64,000 nt of DNA from JAOUJD01 sp963841815 (GTDB lineage Bacteria > Pseudomonadota > Gammaproteobacteria > Burkholderiales > Burkholderiaceae_F). Made by a program: the position numbers and the translations under genes. This document shows positions 1 through 9,525 of the stretch, one piece after another. Each line of letters starts with the position of its first letter. The first letter of the stretch is position 1. Below the pieces are notes generated by a model that saw only the letters and a list, made by a program, of their open reading frames with translations, did no database searches and had not been told where the DNA came from. The stretch spans positions 1-64,000 of the forward strand of contig CAWJEE010000009.1 in assembly GCA_963841815.1 (NCBI GenBank), given 5' to 3'.

Positions 1-1372
1 GCAGCGGCAGCAGTGCCAGCAGGACCGCGGACAGCACGAACGCCTCCTCGAAGTCCCAGCCCTTCAGAAGCGACAGCGGCGCGCCCGCCGCCAGCAGCCC
101 GACGGCCAGCCACCACGCCGCGTTCAGTCGCCGTTGCAGACCCCGCGCGACAACGAGCAGCATCGCGCCGGCCAGGCTTGCGAGGAAGTGCGACGCCTCG
201 ATCACCGGCAGATCGAACAGCTGCTGCACCAGGGCGAGCCGCCCGATGGCCGCGGGCAGCGCCCCCGAGAAGAGCAGCACCGCACCCGCGACGAAGGCCA
301 TCGACGCGAGGAGCGTCGGCGCGAACCGCGTGAACGAATGCGAAGCGCGCTGCAGCCAGGCGAGCGCGTCCGGCGCGAGCTTGGCACCGCCGCGGACCCC
401 GGCCGCTCCGAGGCCGACGAGGAACGGCAGCAGCAGGTAGATTGCACGGAACGCGAGGAGCGCCGCGATCAGGCTGCGCGCCTCGATGCGCGGCACAAGC
501 AGCGCGATCACCATCGCCTCGAACACCCCGAGGCCACCCGGGACCTGGCTCGCTGCGCCCGCGATCAGTGCGACAAGGAACACGGACAGGAACGCCGCGA
601 ACCCGATGTCCGCGCCGGCCGGCAGCAGAACATAAAGCGCACCCGCCATCAGCAGCAGGTCTGCGCACTCGATGGCGACCTGGCCGAGCGTCAGCTCCAG
701 CGACGGCACGTCGATGCGCCACGGCCCGAAGGTGAATGGATGACCGCGCGCGCACAGCCACATCCACCCGGCGAGCACGGCGAGCAGCAGCGTCCCGAGC
801 GGACGCGAGGCATCGAAACCGAGCTGCAGCACGACCGACAACGAGACCGGGGCCGCGACGAAGACCGTGCCGGCGAGCGCGAAGTAGCCGACCCAGAAGC
901 CGGTGCTGCAGAAGAAAACCACCGCGCCCACCTGCCACGCAGACAGGCCGGCGTCCGTGTAGACCCAGAAGCGCACGGCGCTGCCCGTCAGCAGGGTGTT
1001 GCCGACGTTGTTCCCGATCGCATTCGAGAGCAGGGCGGCGAAGGCGGCGCTGCGCAGGGGAACGGTCTGCCGAACGTGGCGCAGCGCGAGCACGTCGAGG
1101 CCGACGACCACCGCGTACCCGGCGAGCGTCATGGCGATCGATGACGCGATGGCATATCCGGACAGCAACGACAGTGCGGCGGCAAGTTCGCGGTAGCTGT
1201 AAGCCGACAGCGCCCCGTGCAGCGACCAGAGCGCAAGCGCGAACAGTGCGAGGCCCACCCACGGCATGACCCGCTTGCCCAGAGCGGAGATGCGTGCGGC
1301 GATCCTCGCGAAGCGGCGGTTCGCCGGTGAACCAGCGCTCGCCACACTCTCGGTGTGCGGAGTCGAAGCCAT
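1..1372 (-). CDS. MprF-like lipid flippase/lysyltransferase, membrane part (3' end outside window)
   Basis: The frame opens with ATG at 1372 on the minus strand and stays open to the window edge, giving about 457 residues with no stop. It is a polytopic membrane protein with many hydrophobic helices. Two stretches are characteristic of the MprF/UPF0104 N-terminal domain: GNNVGNTLLTGSAVRFWVY and VPGGLGVFEAMV. In full-length MprF this domain flips aminoacylated phosphatidylglycerol and is followed by a cytosolic DUF2156 synthase domain, which would lie beyond position 1. I cannot tell whether that domain is present, so it could also be a stand-alone UPF0104 protein. The known role of the family is resistance to cationic peptides through membrane charge. 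Confidence 0.85.
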   Translation of the reverse strand, partial: MASTPHTESVASAGSPANRRFARIAARISALGKRVMPWVGLALFALALWSLHGALSAYSYRELAAALSLLSGYAIASSIAMTLAGYAVVVGLDVLALRHVRQTVPLRSAAFAALLSNAIGNNVGNTLLTGSAVRFWVYTDAGLSAWQVGAVVFFCSTGFWVGYFALAGTVFVAAPVSLSVVLQLGFDASRPLGTLLLAVLAGWMWLCARGHPFTFGPWRIDVPSLELTLGQVAIECADLLLMAGALYVLLPAGADIGFAAFLSVFLVALIAGAASQVPGGLGVFEAMVIALLVPRIEARSLIAALLAFRAIYLLLPFLVGLGAAGVRGGAKLAPDALAWLQRASHSFTRFAPTLLASMAFVAGAVLLFSGALPAAIGRLALVQQLFDLPVIEASHFLASLAGAMLLVVARGLQRRLNAAWWLAVGLLAAGAPLSLLKGWDFEEAFVLSAVLLALLPL

Positions 1373-1706
1373 GGGTGCGAAGGCCTCGCTGACGATCAGC
1401 GAAGGGTTGCCGGAGCGTTGCCCTCCGGGTCAGCCACCGCGACCGGCGGCACGCCAGCCGGCACGCGGACGAAACCGTATCTGCAGAGGTTGAAGAGCCC
1501 GCTCATCGGGAACAACGCAGCGCCTGGCGGGCGCTCGACACTTCAATGTAGGAGGCCCGCGGCATGTACCGATGATCTCGGGCAAACCGGTCCGCCACCG
1601 CGCCGGTCCCCGGTTGATCTGTTTTCCCGATCCTGCCGCGGGCGCCGAGGCTGCGGCCTCCCGTCGGCTAATCTCCCGCGAACCGCAAGACCGAGGAGAA
1701 GACGCG
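1373..1706. other. Intergenic gap between divergent genes
   Basis: This 334-bp stretch separates the divergently transcribed MprF-like gene and the aminotransferase remnant. I see no coding potential that resembles a protein and no clear repeat. It should hold the promoters of both flanking genes. A good Shine-Dalgarno (GAGGAGA) sits just before the ATG at 1707. Confidence 0.5.
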
Positions 1707-2013
1707 ATGAGCGCCCTGCCCGCGCAAAGCGAAAGCGACATCAACAGCACGCCGCTGCACGTACGGACACACGATCGACGCCGACGGCCAGCCGCGGCTC
1801 GCGTCGCGCGCGCTCGCGTGCGCGCAGATGGTGCGCTACGTGCTAGAGCGTGAAGGCGACGTGGCCGCCGTCATCGCCGAGCCGGCACGCGCGGTGCCGT
1901 ACGTGCCGCCGCCGGGCTACTGGCAGGCAGCGCGCGAGGCATGCAACGAGCACGGCGCGCTGCTGATCTTCGACGAGATTCCCACTGGCCTCGGCAAGAC
2001 CGGCCGCGCGTAA
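1707..2013 (+). pseudogene. Class III aminotransferase remnant with internal and 3' deletions
   Basis: Two pieces of a PLP-dependent class III aminotransferase are joined. The first reads MSALPAQSESDINSTPLH from the ATG at 1707, with a good Shine-Dalgarno in front. The second, in another frame from about 1762, begins YGHTIDADGQPRL and contains the conserved EHGALLIFDEIPTGLGKTG block (the Asp of this block binds the PLP ring nitrogen in the family). Several hundred bases that should code for the region between them are absent, and the catalytic-lysine half that should follow is gone. The stop codon lies exactly where the next ORF starts. A simple sequencing indel cannot explain the missing domains, so this is a real remnant. 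Confidence 0.75.
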
Positions 2014-2591
2014 TGACCGCGGCCCCGCTCGATCGCTTCGTTCCCGAGCCCGACGTCAGGGAACGGTTCGAGACCACGGTCGCGCGCCCGCCGGCGCGTG
2101 GTGCTGGAGGTCGCGACCGCTTCGACATGCAGTCGCTGCGCTCGTCAGGGCGATCTTCCGGCTGCGCGAGGCGTTGCTTCGATCGGCGTCGCCGTCGCCG
2201 CGCGCGCCACGGGGGATCCTGGACGAAACGACCCGAATTGGGCTGGGGCTTCTTGCGGAGGAGCCGGACGGCCGGTGGGTCGCCTGCGGCGCGCGCTGCC
2301 AGCCGTGGCTCGCCGACGTGAAGTTCGTCGCGATCCCTGCGGAGGACTTCGCCCGCTATGCGGAGCCCGGCGAGGTGAAGATCGCCTGGTCGCTGGAGGC
2401 CATCGAAACGGCGTCGAACGTCACGCGGTTCGCGCAGGAGACCCGCGCGGTCGCGACCGATCCCGCGGCCCGCGCGAAGTTCCTGCGCTACTGGCGCTGG
2501 GCCCGGTTCGGAATCGTCGCCATTCGCCTGTTGATGCTGCCCGCCGTCCGGCGCGCGGCCGAGCGGCGATGGGCGGCAGAGCGCGCGCTGA
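2013..2591 (+). CDS. Conserved protein of unknown function, frameshifted
   Basis: The start ATG overlaps the stop of the upstream remnant (TAATG). The reading moves between frames at least three times between about 2095 and 2170, then runs cleanly from about 2174 (LREALL...ILDETTRIGLGLLAEEPDG) to RYWRWARFGIVAIRLLMLP. The likely stop is the TGA at 2589, reached by one more indel. The order of segments looks like a soluble about 190-residue protein ending in a hydrophobic or amphipathic helix. I do not recognise a named function. It may be START/SRPBCC-like, but I see no decisive motif. The clustered shifts suggest sequence error or real decay next to a genuine remnant. Confidence 0.5.
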
Positions 2592-2689
2592 GTCAGCCGG
2601 GCGACGTTGTTCGACCGGAGGTTGTCGGTCCCGAAAGCGCGCGTCTTCCGCGCCACGGCGGACGGCGCGGGCTACCGACGGGCCCTGCG

Positions 2690-5600
2690 TCACTCGGCCG
2701 GAGAAACAACCGGCGCGCGGCCCGCCGCGGCCCGCCGGTTCGCCAACCGGGTCACGACCACGAAGAACAGCGGCACGAAGAGCAGGCCGAGGAACGTGGC
2801 CGCCACCATGCCGCCGAAGACGCCGGTGCCGATGGCGTTCTGGCTGCCCGAGCCGGCGCCGGTCGCGAGCGCGAGCGGCAGCACGCCGCCGCCGAACGCG
2901 AGCGACGTCATCAGGATCGGCCGCAGCCGCAGGCGCACGGCTTCGAGCGTCGCCGGCACGAGTTCCACGCCTTCGCGCATCTGCTTCAGCGCGAACTGGA
3001 TGATCAGGATCGCGTTCTTCGCCGACAGCCCGATCGTCGTCAGCAGGCCCACCTGGAAGTAGACGTCGTCCGACAGCCCGCGCCCGGTGGCGGCGATCAG
3101 CGCGCCAAGCACGCCGAGCGGCACGATCAGCAGCACCGCGAACGGAATCGACCAGCTCTCGTAGAGCGCCGCGAGGCACAGGAACACGACGAGGAGCGAC
3201 AGGCCGTACAGCAGCGGCGCCTGCGCGCCCGACAGACGCTCTTCGTACGACAGGCCGGTCCATGCGACGCCAAAGCCGGGCGGCAGCTGCGCGGCCAGGC
3301 TTTCCATTGCGTTCATCGCTTCGCCGGAACTGCGACCCGGTGCGGCCTGGCCCTGGATCTGGACCGCGGGCGCGCCGTTGAATCGTTCCAGGCGGGGCGA
3401 GCCGAAGGTCCAGCGGCCCTGCGCAAACATGGAGAACGGCACCATCTCGCCCTGGCTATTGCGCACGTACCACTTGTCGAGGTCTTCGGGAACCATGCGG
3501 AACGGCGCGTCGGCCTGCATGTAGACCCGCTTCACGCGGCCCTTGTCGATGAAGTCGTTCACGTAGGCGCTGCCCCACGCCGCCGACAGCGTTGCGTTGA
3601 CGTCCGCCATCGCGAGTCCGAGCGCGCCGGCGTGCACGGTGTCGACCTCGACGCTGAACTGCGGCGTGTCTTCCTGCCCGTTCGGGCGCACCGCGACCAG
3701 CGCCGGATCCTTCGCCGCCATGCCGAGCAACTGGTTGCGCGCGGCCATCAGCGCCTCGTGGCCGGCGCCCGCCCGATCCTGCAGGTACATGTCGAAGCCG
3801 TTCGCCACGCCGAGTTCGAGCACGGCCGGCGGCGCGAACGCGAACACCATGGCATCGCGCAGCTTCGAGAACGCCGCCATCGCCCGCGCGGCGACCGCCT
3901 TCACGCTGTTCTGCGCGCCGGGCCGCTCGCTCCAGTCGCGCAGGCGGACGAAGGCGATGCCGGCGTTCTGGCCGCTGCCGGAGAAGGAGAAGCCGGCGAC
4001 GGTGAAGAGGGACTGCACCGTGTCCTTCTCGTCCTCGAGGAAGTGGCGCTCCACTTCGCGCAGCACCTTGAGCGTGCGCTCCTGCGTGGCGCCTGCCGGC
4101 AGCACGACCTGCGCGAACAGGATGCCCTGGTCCTCGTCCGGCAGGAAGGACGACGGCAGCCGCAGCAGCAGGAAGACCGCGAGCGCGATCATCACCGCGT
4201 ACGACACCAGCCAGGGCGCCGGGCGCTGGAGCATGCGTCCGACGATGCGCCGGTACAGGCCGCTGCCGCGATCGAAGAATCGATTGAACCAGCCGAAGAA
4301 GCCGGTGGTGGGACCGTGCGAGCCCTTCTCGACCGGCTTGAGCAGCGTGGCGCACAGCGCCGGCGAGAGGATCAGCGCGACGCTGACGGACAGCAGCATC
4401 GCCGAGGCCATCGTGATCGAGAACTGGCGGTAGATGACGCCGGTGGAGCCGCCGAAGAACGCCATCGGAATGAACACGGCCGCCAGCACGAGCGCGATGC
4501 CGACCAGCGCGCCGGTGATCTGGCCCATCGACTTGCGGGTGGCCTCCTTCGGCGACAGGCCCTCCTCGCTCATGAGGCGCTCGACGTTCTCGACGACCAC
4601 GATCGCGTCGTCGACCAGCAGGCCGATGGTCAGCACGATGCCGAACATCGTCAGCACGTTGATCGAGAAGCCGAAGGCCTGCATGACGCCGAACGTGCCG
4701 AGCAGCACCACCGGCACCGCGATCGCCGGGATCAGCGTCGCGCGCAGGTTCTGCAGGAACAGGAACATCACCAGGACGACCAGCACGAAGGCCTCGAGGA
4801 GGGTCTTGACCACCTCCTTGATCGACAGCCGGATGAACGGCGTCGTGTCGAAGGCGACGACCGCCTTCAGGCCCGCCGGGAAGAAGCGCTCCAGTTCGGC
4901 GGCCTTCGCCTTCACCGCATCGGCGGTGGCGAGCGCGTTGGCGCCGGTGGCGAGCCGCACCGCGAGGCCCGACGACGGCTTGCCGTTGTAGAAGGAGAGC
5001 GTGCCGTAGTTCTCGCCGCCCAGCTCGACGCGCGCGACGTCGCGCAGCCGCACCGTCGCGCCGGAGGCGCCGGTGCGCAGGACGATGGACTCGAACTGCG
5101 CGGGCGTCTGCAGCCGGCCCTGCGCCGAGATGGTCGCGTTCAGCTGCTGGCCCGGCACGGCGGGCAGCCCGCCGAGCTGGCCCGCGGCAATCTGGACGTT
5201 CTGCGCGCGGATCGCGGCCGCGACGTCGGCCGGGGTGAGCCGGTAGCTCGACAGCTTGTTCGGATCGAGCCAGATGCGCATCGCGTACTGCGAGCCGAAC
5301 AGGGTCAGCTCGCCCACGCCCGGCACGCGGCTCATCACGTCCTGCACGTTGGCGGCGACGTAGTCGGCGATGTCGGTGCGGTTCATCGAGCCGTCTTCGG
5401 AGTAGAAGCCGATGACCATGATGAAGTTGCGCACCGACTTCACGACCGTGACGCCCTGCTGCTGGACCTCCTGCGGCAGCTGCGACTCCGCGAGCTTCAG
5501 CTTGTTCTGCACCTGCACCTGCGCGATGTCGGGGTCGACGCCGGAATTGAACGTGAGGACGATCGACGCCGAACCGGCGCTGTCGCTGGTCGAGGTGATG

Positions 5601-5830
5601 TAGCGCAGGCCGTCGAGCCCGGTCATGCGCTGCTCGATGATCTGGGTGACCGTGTCCTCCACGGTCTTCGCCGACGCGCCCGGATACGTCGCGCTGATGG
5701 TGATCGTCGGCGGCGCGATGTTCGGGTACTGGGCGATCGGCAGGCGGAGGATCGAGAGCGCCCCCGCCAGCATGATCACCAGCGCGATGACCCACGCGAA
5801 GATGGGTCGATCGATGAAGAATTGCGACAC
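2690..5830 (-). CDS. RND multidrug efflux pump inner-membrane subunit (HAE1/AcrB type)
   Basis: An intact 1046-residue protein, the usual length for AcrB/MexB. It starts MSQFFIDRPIFAWVIALVIM, the typical first transmembrane helix. The proton-relay pair lies in TM4 (GLLVDDAIVVVEN) and the relay lysine in TM10 (GLSAKNAILIIQ). The two large periplasmic porter loops are complete. It forms a trimer that exports drugs or solvents using proton import. The adaptor gene lies immediately upstream and ends within 2 bp of this start in the frame as read. No outer-membrane channel gene (OprM/TolC type) and no TetR regulator is adjacent, so the channel must be encoded elsewhere. Confidence 0.95.
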   Translation of the reverse strand: MSQFFIDRPIFAWVIALVIMLAGALSILRLPIAQYPNIAPPTITISATYPGASAKTVEDTVTQIIEQRMTGLDGLRYITSTSDSAGSASIVLTFNSGVDPDIAQVQVQNKLKLAESQLPQEVQQQGVTVVKSVRNFIMVIGFYSEDGSMNRTDIADYVAANVQDVMSRVPGVGELTLFGSQYAMRIWLDPNKLSSYRLTPADVAAAIRAQNVQIAAGQLGGLPAVPGQQLNATISAQGRLQTPAQFESIVLRTGASGATVRLRDVARVELGGENYGTLSFYNGKPSSGLAVRLATGANALATADAVKAKAAELERFFPAGLKAVVAFDTTPFIRLSIKEVVKTLLEAFVLVVLVMFLFLQNLRATLIPAIAVPVVLLGTFGVMQAFGFSINVLTMFGIVLTIGLLVDDAIVVVENVERLMSEEGLSPKEATRKSMGQITGALVGIALVLAAVFIPMAFFGGSTGVIYRQFSITMASAMLLSVSVALILSPALCATLLKPVEKGSHGPTTGFFGWFNRFFDRGSGLYRRIVGRMLQRPAPWLVSYAVMIALAVFLLLRLPSSFLPDEDQGILFAQVVLPAGATQERTLKVLREVERHFLEDEKDTVQSLFTVAGFSFSGSGQNAGIAFVRLRDWSERPGAQNSVKAVAARAMAAFSKLRDAMVFAFAPPAVLELGVANGFDMYLQDRAGAGHEALMAARNQLLGMAAKDPALVAVRPNGQEDTPQFSVEVDTVHAGALGLAMADVNATLSAAWGSAYVNDFIDKGRVKRVYMQADAPFRMVPEDLDKWYVRNSQGEMVPFSMFAQGRWTFGSPRLERFNGAPAVQIQGQAAPGRSSGEAMNAMESLAAQLPPGFGVAWTGLSYEERLSGAQAPLLYGLSLLVVFLCLAALYESWSIPFAVLLIVPLGVLGALIAATGRGLSDDVYFQVGLLTTIGLSAKNAILIIQFALKQMREGVELVPATLEAVRLRLRPILMTSLAFGGGVLPLALATGAGSGSQNAIGTGVFGGMVAATFLGLLFVPLFFVVVTRLANRRAAAGRAPVVSPAE

Positions 5831-5831
5831 G

Positions 5832-7079
5832 CTATCGGGTCCGTCGGGTCGTTGCGTGCGGGGTCAGCGCCCCGACTTGGCGGGCCCGGCCGCCGGCGCT
5901 GGAGCCGGCGCGGCGCCTGCGGCCGGCCGCCGGTGCCGCCTCGCCCGGCTTGCCGGCCTCGAGCGGCTGCACGGTCGCGCCCGGCCGGGCCCGCTGCAGG
6001 CCTTCGACGATCACGCGGTCGCCGGGCTTCAGGCCGGCATCGACCAGCCAGTCGCTGCCGATCGTGCGCGCCGTCGTCAGCGTGCGGGCCTCGACGGTGT
6101 TGTTGGCGCCGACCACCATCGCGATCGCCTGCCCCTTGGTGTCGCGCGTCACCGCCTGCTGCGGAACCAGGATCGCGTTCTCGCGCACGCCCTCCTCGAT
6201 GACGGCGCGCACGTACATGTTCGGCAGCAGCACGCCGTCGGGATTCGGGAACAGCGCGCGCAGCGTGATCGCACCGGTCGACGCATCGACGGTCACGTCG
6301 GAGAACTGCAGCACGCCTTCCGTCGGATACGGCGTGCCGTCCTCCAGTTGCAGCGTCACGCGCGCGGCGTCGTTGCTGGCGCGCTTGAGGTCGCCGCTCG
6401 CCATCGCACGGCGCAGGCGCAGCACCTCGCTGCTGGACTGCGTGACGTCGACGTACATCGGGTTCATCTGCTGGATCGTGGCGAGCGGCGCCGGCTGGTT
6501 GGCGGTGACGAGCGCACCGGCCGTGACCGTGGACTTGCCGACCCGCCCGGAGATGGGCGCGACGACGCTCGTGTAGCCCAGGTTGATGCGCGCCGCTTCG
6601 GCCGCCGCCCTGGCGGACGCGAGATCCGCCTCGTTCTGATGCAGCGTCGTCACGGCGTCGTCGTAGGCCTGCTGGCTGACGAACTTGATCGCGACCAGTT
6701 CCTTGTTGCGCTCGACATTGCGGCGCGCGGTCTGCACCGCCGCTTCGGCCTTCGCCACCGACGCGCGCGCACTCTCGTACGCGGTCTGGTACGTCGCCGG
6801 GTCGATCTTGTACAGCGTGGCGCCCGCCTTGACTTCGGCGCCTTCGTTGAACGTGCGCGACTGCACGATGCCCGTCACCTGCGGGCGAACCTCGGCGATC
6901 ACGGTCGGCGCCGTGCGGCCCGGAAGAACGGTCTTGATGACGACGTTCTGCGGCTTCACGGTGATCACGGTGACCTGCGGAGCCGGGGGTGCGGCGGGAG
7001 GCGCCTTGGCGCTGTCGCAAGCGGCCGTGATTGCGACGATGGCGATCACGCCGAGCCAGAAGACGACTGGACGATGCAT
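5832..7079 (-). CDS. RND efflux periplasmic adaptor (AcrA/MexA type) lipoprotein
   Basis: A 415-residue membrane-fusion protein. The N-terminus has a lipoprotein signal ending AIVAITAAC, followed by the lipoyl half (GRTAPTVIAEVRPQVTGIV), an alpha-hairpin rich in Ala/Glu, the second lipoyl half (INLGYTSVVAPISGRVG) and the beta-barrel. It links the pump encoded directly downstream to an outer-membrane channel. The last residues as read (RRRRAGSSAGGRARQ) look like an out-of-frame tail. One base near 5930 would restore an Ala/Pro-rich end reading PAPAPAAGPAKSGR with its stop at 5864-5866. The two pump genes almost certainly form an operon. Confidence 0.93.
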   Translation of the reverse strand: MHRPVVFWLGVIAIVAITAACDSAKAPPAAPPAPQVTVITVKPQNVVIKTVLPGRTAPTVIAEVRPQVTGIVQSRTFNEGAEVKAGATLYKIDPATYQTAYESARASVAKAEAAVQTARRNVERNKELVAIKFVSQQAYDDAVTTLHQNEADLASARAAAEAARINLGYTSVVAPISGRVGKSTVTAGALVTANQPAPLATIQQMNPMYVDVTQSSSEVLRLRRAMASGDLKRASNDAARVTLQLEDGTPYPTEGVLQFSDVTVDASTGAITLRALFPNPDGVLLPNMYVRAVIEEGVRENAILVPQQAVTRDTKGQAIAMVVGANNTVEARTLTTARTIGSDWLVDAGLKPGDRVIVEGLQRARPGATVQPLEAGKPGEAAPAAGRRRRAGSSAGGRARQVGALTPHATTRRTR

Positions 7080-7208
7080 CGGTCGATGCTAGCAGGTGCG
7101 ACCCGGGACGACCGTCTCTGCCGGGCGTGGACCGACTCTCGCCGCGCCTCGTAGATTTGCTTACGCCGGCATTCGCGTTGGCGCTGCCCGCGCTTTGCTG
7201 CAGCCGAT

Positions 7209-8828
7209 TCAGGACTTTGCGTCGGGCACCGGCAACGGCACCATCACCGGCTGCCCCGCCGTGCTGCATCCCTGGTCGCAGCAGCGCCCCGGCTGCCGGT
7301 TGCGCGTGATCGGCCGCTCGACCGTCCTGCGCGAGCACGCCGCGGTCGAGCAGGCGCTCGACCAGCTCGACCTTGTTGCCCAGCGGATAGTTGCGCCAGA
7401 TCTCCTGCTTCATCGCCGCCGGCGAACCGCCGCCGTGCAGGCTGATGACCGAGTACCAGCCGCCCTGGTACGACGCGGTCAGGTCCTCGACGAAGCGCGC
7501 GACCTCGATGCGCTTGTCGTACGGCACCGACGGGCTCGCGCGCAGCACGTCGGCCAGCGTCGCCGCGGTCGCCGGGTTGTGGTCTTCGTCGGGGCCCGGC
7601 AGCGCGACGATCAGCCCGCCCGACACCTCGTGCGCCAGCCGGTGCATGTCGTAGATCTGCGTGGCGAGCAGCAGCTTGCCGATGTTGGCGAACACCGGGT
7701 CGGGCATGAACGTGCCGCTCAACGGATCCTGCGTGCCGTACACGCTCGCCGCCACGCCGCACGCATAGAAGCCCTCGACGATCTTGATCAGTTCGACCAT
7801 CGGTTCGCGCAGCGCGGACTTCTCGCCGGGATCGAAGCCGTTCGCCTCGCACATCAGCGCGCCGGCGCCGATCAGCAGGTCGCCGAAGCCGGCGCGCGCC
7901 GCGATGCAGGTGTGGCGGTGATGGGTCGCGTAGTCGTAGGTCAGCGTCGACGAGTGTTCCCACTCGCCCGCGTAGAACACGCGCTCCCACGGCACCAGCA
8001 CGCGGTCGAAGATCACGACGCCGGTCGACTGCCCGTAGCGATGCGAGAACAACGGCGCGCCGTGCTCCACCTTCTCGCCCGGGCGGCCCGCGGGCCGCGC
8101 GACGATCGTGATGCCTTCGGCGTCGACCGGCACCGCGCAGCAGATCGCGAAGTCGGCGTCGTCCTCGCCCATGTTGCGGCAGGGCATGACGAGGAACTCG
8201 TGCATGTACGGCGCGCCGGTGACGATCGCCTTGGTGCCGGAGATGACCACGCCCTTGCGCGGTGCGCTCGACGATGTGCACGTACGTGTCCGGATTGGCC
8301 TGCTGGTGCGGCTTGCGCGAGCGGTCGCCCTTGGCGTCGGTCATCGCGATGCCGAGCGCGAGGTCGTTCGCCTGCACGTGCGCGAGGTACGCGGCGAAGC
8401 GCGCGCGGTGCTCGGTCGTGCCGCGCGCGTCGTCGATGCGCGCGCACACCTGCGCGAGCGCGCTCGAGCGCGTCGTGCGCCAGGTAGCGCTGCGCGCACC
8501 CGGTCTCCTGGCACAGCACGCGCACGGCCTCGAGCTTGTTCAGCAGGTCGCCGGCGGACTCGTCGATGGCGAGCATGCGCGGCACGACCTTGCCGCCCTG
8601 CGTGGCCAGCATCAGCGGCGCGAGCGTGGGATCGAGCGCGTAGTCGTAGCTGACGCCGAGCGCCTGCACGCCCGGCACGAACGCCGGCTCGTCGGCAACC
8701 GACTCGACGCGGCGGCCGTCGACGTAGACCACCGGGTGGAGGCGCCGCAGCGAGTCGCGGTAGTCGCGGCTCGTCATCAGGTGCGATGGCGCGCGCAGCG
8801 GCGACTTCATCGGCTCGGGTGCGTTCAT
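7209..8828 (-). CDS. 4-hydroxyphenylacetate 3-hydroxylase family protein (HpaB-type), frameshifted
   Basis: The protein starts MNAPEPMKSPLRAP and has three frame changes, near 8460, 8260 and 7330. Joined, it is about 540 residues. Recognisable segments include QRYLAHDALE, AMTDAKGDRS, ISGTKAIVTGAPYMHEF, RVLVPWERVF, HRHTCIAARAGFGDLL and NYPLGNKVELVE. The fold is shared by FADH2-dependent aromatic hydroxylases and by 4-hydroxybutyryl-CoA dehydratase. By my alignment, two of the four Fe-S ligands of the dehydratase are replaced here (one by Tyr in QRY, one by Ala in AARAGFGD), which favours a flavin hydroxylase. The corrected C-terminus carries a RCCDQGCS motif. No flavin reductase partner is adjacent. 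The substrate is unknown. Confidence 0.8.
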
Positions 8829-9006
8829 GGCGGCCTCCGGTGCGAAAGGGCCGATTGAAGCACCGTTTGCGGCCGCCGGGCATCCCGCCGGACCATGGCG
8901 CGGCCGGATCGAGCGACGAAGCGTGCTGCGGCGCGAAGTCGCGTGCAGGCATCGCCGGCGCGCCGGCGCCGCTAAGCTGGCGCCTTCGCCACGACTGCCC
9001 ACTCCC

Positions 9007-9432
9007 ATGGCCGACTCCAACGCGTGCGTGTTCTGCCAGATCATCGCGGGCCAATTGCCGGCGCGGACCGTCTACGAGGACGCCGACCACATCGCGTTCT
9101 TTCCGCTCGAGCACATCAACCCGGGGCACCTCGTGTTGATACCGAAACGGCACACGGATTACCTGTTCGACCTGGATTCCGCCGCCTACCAGGCGCTCTG
9201 GGCGACTACGGCACGCATTGCCGGGCCGCTCCGGGACGCGATGTCGGCGAAGCGCGTCGGCGTCGCGGTCGAAGGCTTCTCGGTGCCGCACGTGCACGTC
9301 CACATCGTTCCGCTGTACGCGTTCGACGACCTCGATCCGTCGCGCGCCCGCGCGCTCGAGCCGGCGGAAGCCGATCGCTTGCACGCGCTGATTCGCGGGG
9401 CGCTCGCGGGTGCCGCGCCGGAACGTTCATGA
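9007..9432 (+). CDS. HIT family nucleotide hydrolase/transferase
   Basis: A 141-residue protein. The start ATG at 9007 is preferred over an upstream in-frame start because homology begins with MADSNACVFCQII. The histidine triad HVHVH lies at residues 95-99 in the context SVPHVHVHIVPLY, with a CVFC zinc-type pair at residues 7-10. HIT proteins of this Hint/HinT-like branch hydrolyse nucleoside phosphoramidates or acylated AMP. It is divergent from the HpaB-type gene with 178 bp between. The next gene follows 93 bp after the stop, so the two may be co-transcribed. Confidence 0.9.
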   Translation: MADSNACVFCQIIAGQLPARTVYEDADHIAFFPLEHINPGHLVLIPKRHTDYLFDLDSAAYQALWATTARIAGPLRDAMSAKRVGVAVEGFSVPHVHVHIVPLYAFDDLDPSRARALEPAEADRLHALIRGALAGAAPERS

Positions 9433-9525
9433 GGCCGGTCGGTCTGCCGCCCGCCGTCACGCCGCCAGGAGCCGCGCAGCCGACCGCAGGCGGTCCTGAA
9501 CGAGCCGGACCGGTGAAGTAAGTCG

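Noticed and set aside
134..1144. 336-codon plus-strand ORF
   Set aside because: Antisense to the MprF-like gene, with Arg/Glu/Gln-rich translation and no protein features.
2174..6202. 1342-codon open frame on the plus strand
   Set aside because: It is antisense to the RND pump and adaptor; its Arg/Gln/His-rich, low-complexity translation is a GC shadow. Only its first about 140 codons belong to a plausible plus-strand gene.
5776..8250. 824-codon ORF joining the HpaB-type gene to sequence within the adaptor gene
   Set aside because: After the HpaB end the translation is an out-of-frame reading of the efflux adaptor; the true HpaB end is reached in another frame (TGA at 7209-7211).
9429..9521. 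30-codon ORF overlapping the HIT stop by ATGA (MRPVGLPPAVTPPG)
   Set aside because: Pro/Gly-rich, no ribosome site and no recognisable similarity; coupling alone is weak evidence.
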